A stretch of 34,260 bases of DNA from Alphaproteobacteria bacterium. Its GTDB lineage: Bacteria > Pseudomonadota > Alphaproteobacteria > SHVZ01. How positions within the stretch are numbered: the first letter of the stretch is position 1; each line of letters opens with the position of its first letter. The stretch covers positions 1-34,260 of the forward strand of contig VGEH01000036.1 of NCBI GenBank assembly GCA_016869375.1. Reading direction: 5' to 3'. This document shows positions 33,036 through 34,260 of the stretch, in pieces. Under the pieces are notes generated by a model, which saw only the letters and a list, made by a program, of their open reading frames with translations, made no database searches and had not been told where the DNA came from. Position numbers and translations under genes: made by a program.

Positions 33036-34055
33036 CTATAGCCCCCGCTCGGCGAGCCACGACGCGATCGCCTCGGCCAGCGGTCCGATGTTGTCGGCAA
33101 AGATGTGCCCCTCGATGCTCGGCGGGCGGGGGTTGGGCAGCAGCACGTAGCGAATATCGGGGACGAGCGAACCCTCGGCGCGCGCCGCGCTCAGTAGCAT
33201 GTAGGGCTCGAACGGCAGCACGACGCCGTCGGCCGCATCGCGTACCAGCAGGATCGGGCGCGGGATACGCGTGATCCAGAAGGTCGTGTCGGCGGCGCTC
33301 GCGACTTCGTCGCGGTAGGTCAGAAAGTGCTGTCCGGTCACCGGCGCCTGCCGGCCGCCGATCCAGCGCATCGGCATTGGAAGGGTCGCCTCCGGCCGGC
33401 CCGCACGCACGGCGTCGCGCGCTGCCTGCGCCAGCGCCCGGTAGGCGTCTTCGTCCTGGATCAGAATGTGGCGCGCTTTCCACGGCAGTTTCGCGATGGC
33501 GCCGGTCAGGATGACGCCCTTGATCGCCGGGTCCCAGTCGGTGGCCGCATAAAAGGCCACCTGTGCGGTCCCGAGGCTGTGGCCTTGCAGGACAATGGCG
33601 CGGTAGCCGAGCGCCTTGGCGGTCGCGATGGCGGCCTCGATGTCGCGTCTGATCTCGAAGAAATTGTCCGTGTTGACGTGCTCGTCGTGCTGTCTCGTGC
33701 TGATCGACAACGCTGCAAAGCCGCGTGCCGAGAGGGTGCGAGCGGTCGCCCGCAACTGCACGGAGGCGAGATTGCCGCCGCTGCCATGTACCTGCACGAG
33801 CAGCGTCGTGCTCGCTGCCGGCTTTGCCGGCGGCTGCCACAACGCGGCGGCGATCCTGAATCCGTCGATTGCGCTGATCGACAGAAACCGTAGCCCGACG
33901 TCTGGCAGCGGCTTCAATTCGTCCGGCAGCCCTTTCGGCCGCGGCGTCTCCTCGTAGGTAATGCTGGCCGCGACATGTGCCTGGCTCATCGCAGGAGCCG
34001 GGAAGACCGCCGCGACGAGAGCTGCGACGATAAGGATAATTCGCGGTGTCGCCAT
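33036..34055 (-). CDS. Exported alpha/beta hydrolase
   Basis: A 339-aa protein. ATG 34055 is chosen (GGGGAA upstream) over an in-frame TTG at 34079. Residues 1-26 are a signal peptide ending MSQA. The oxyanion loop is VHGSGG (89-94) and the nucleophile elbow GHSLG puts Ser160. D276 (VRDAADG) and H317 (EGHIFA) complete a plausible triad. It is probably a periplasmic esterase or peptidase-like hydrolase; the substrate cannot be inferred. It lies outside the inverted modules, so it is likely not part of the glycosylation island. Confidence 0.8.
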   Translation of the reverse strand: MATPRIILIVAALVAAVFPAPAMSQAHVAASITYEETPRPKGLPDELKPLPDVGLRFLSISAIDGFRIAAALWQPPAKPAASTTLLVQVHGSGGNLASVQLRATARTLSARGFAALSISTRQHDEHVNTDNFFEIRRDIEAAIATAKALGYRAIVLQGHSLGTAQVAFYAATDWDPAIKGVILTGAIAKLPWKARHILIQDEDAYRALAQAARDAVRAGRPEATLPMPMRWIGGRQAPVTGQHFLTYRDEVASAADTTFWITRIPRPILLVRDAADGVVLPFEPYMLLSAARAEGSLVPDIRYVLLPNPRPPSIEGHIFADNIGPLAEAIASWLAERGL

Positions 34056-34079
34056 GGCGATTTTCCCCGTTTCAATCAA

Positions 34080-34141
34080 CCGCTAAGCGATCATTTTTGA
34101 GCCGAGACGCGTGATCGCCGCGCTTTTTTGTTTGGTAATCC
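34080..34141. other. Short AT-rich gap between hydrolase and transposase fragment
   Basis: 62 bp with CGCTTTTTTGTTTGG. It is expected to include the terminal inverted repeat of the insertion sequence to its right, but the partner end is outside the window and cannot be matched. Confidence 0.3.
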
Positions 34142-34260
34142 CTAACGATTTCGGACCAGGATTTTGTCGATTTCGTTGAGTGGAGTTGATCGTAAAAGCC
34201 TTTGCAGCAGCGGGTAAAGGTCCTCGTCGCGGTGGTTGAAGCGGAAGCAGATTTCGCCGA
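34142..34260 (-). CDS. IS1595/ISXO2-type transposase, C-terminal fragment
   Basis: A partial gene cut by the window edge. The last 38 residues are visible and include EICFRFNHRDEDLYPLL, then LNEIDKILVRNR before a TAG stop. The FRFNxR segment followed by a short helical tail is characteristic of the C-terminus of ISXO2-like (IS1595 family) DDE transposases. The IS body continues to the right. It marks mobile-element activity next to the inverted origin copy. Confidence 0.7.
   Translation of the reverse strand, partial: GEICFRFNHRDEDLYPLLQRLLRSTPLNEIDKILVRNR
34142..34260 (-). mobile_element. Partial IS1595-family insertion sequence
   Basis: Inferred only from the transposase C-terminus. The left end of the element must lie between 34080 and 34141 and the rest is beyond the window. 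Whether it is complete cannot be judged. Confidence 0.5.

Noticed and set aside
1..34260. Whole circular plasmid with ends joining
   Set aside because: Joining the ends leaves the transposase frame open but yields no recognisable upstream transposase sequence, so closure is not supported.

Overview
The window is about 34 kb of high-GC DNA whose base composition and compact coding fit an alphaproteobacterium, probably of the Hyphomicrobiales/Rhizobium-related group. That placement is an inference from a rhizobial-plasmid-type HTH protein and from the expansion of TPR-glycosyltransferases. It looks like plasmid or chromid backbone. It has a replication-initiator candidate beside iterons, a ParA ATPase with a small ribbon-helix-helix partner, and an IS1595-type transposase fragment at the right edge.

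Layout. Positions 286-775 hold an iteron module: seven 16-bp repeats (consensus TCACNGATGCAGCGTG) in one orientation, one outer repeat in the opposite orientation, and an AT-rich tract. A 618-aa initiator candidate follows at 888-2744. Positions 2787-32488 are a glycosylation island. It contains twelve large TPR-glycosyltransferases: six OGT/SPINDLY-like (GT41) and six with a GT9-like C-terminal domain. Among them lie a nonulosonate (sialic/legionaminic-type) synthase, a SecB-family chaperone, a PKHD-type 2-oxoglutarate/Fe(II) oxygenase, a Sel1-repeat exported protein, another exported protein, a two-TM protein, a 97-aa orphan, a DUF1612/HTH protein and parA plus its RHH partner. Positions 32491-32979 carry an inverted copy of the iteron module with almost exactly the same repeat spacing. 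Beyond it are an exported alpha/beta hydrolase and the transposase C-terminus.

How the genes may work together (inference). The GT41 enzymes resemble cytosolic protein O-GlcNAc transferases. The GT9-like enzymes have the TPR plus GT architecture of proteins such as Caulobacter FlmG, which glycosylates flagellin with nonulosonic acid. The synthase could supply such a sugar, the oxygenase could create a hydroxylated side chain, and SecB could hold an export-bound acceptor unfolded. No acceptor (flagellin, adhesin, pilin) and no CMP-sugar synthetase lies in the window. Six genes from parA down to a GT41 enzyme (26811 to 19967, minus strand) form one tight cluster, so partition genes and modification genes may share a transcript. 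Three further GT9-like genes (26962-32488) are divergent from it and joined by ATGA overlaps.

The most notable features are the mirror-image iteron modules flanking the island and the concentration of glycosyltransferases on what appears to be one replicon.
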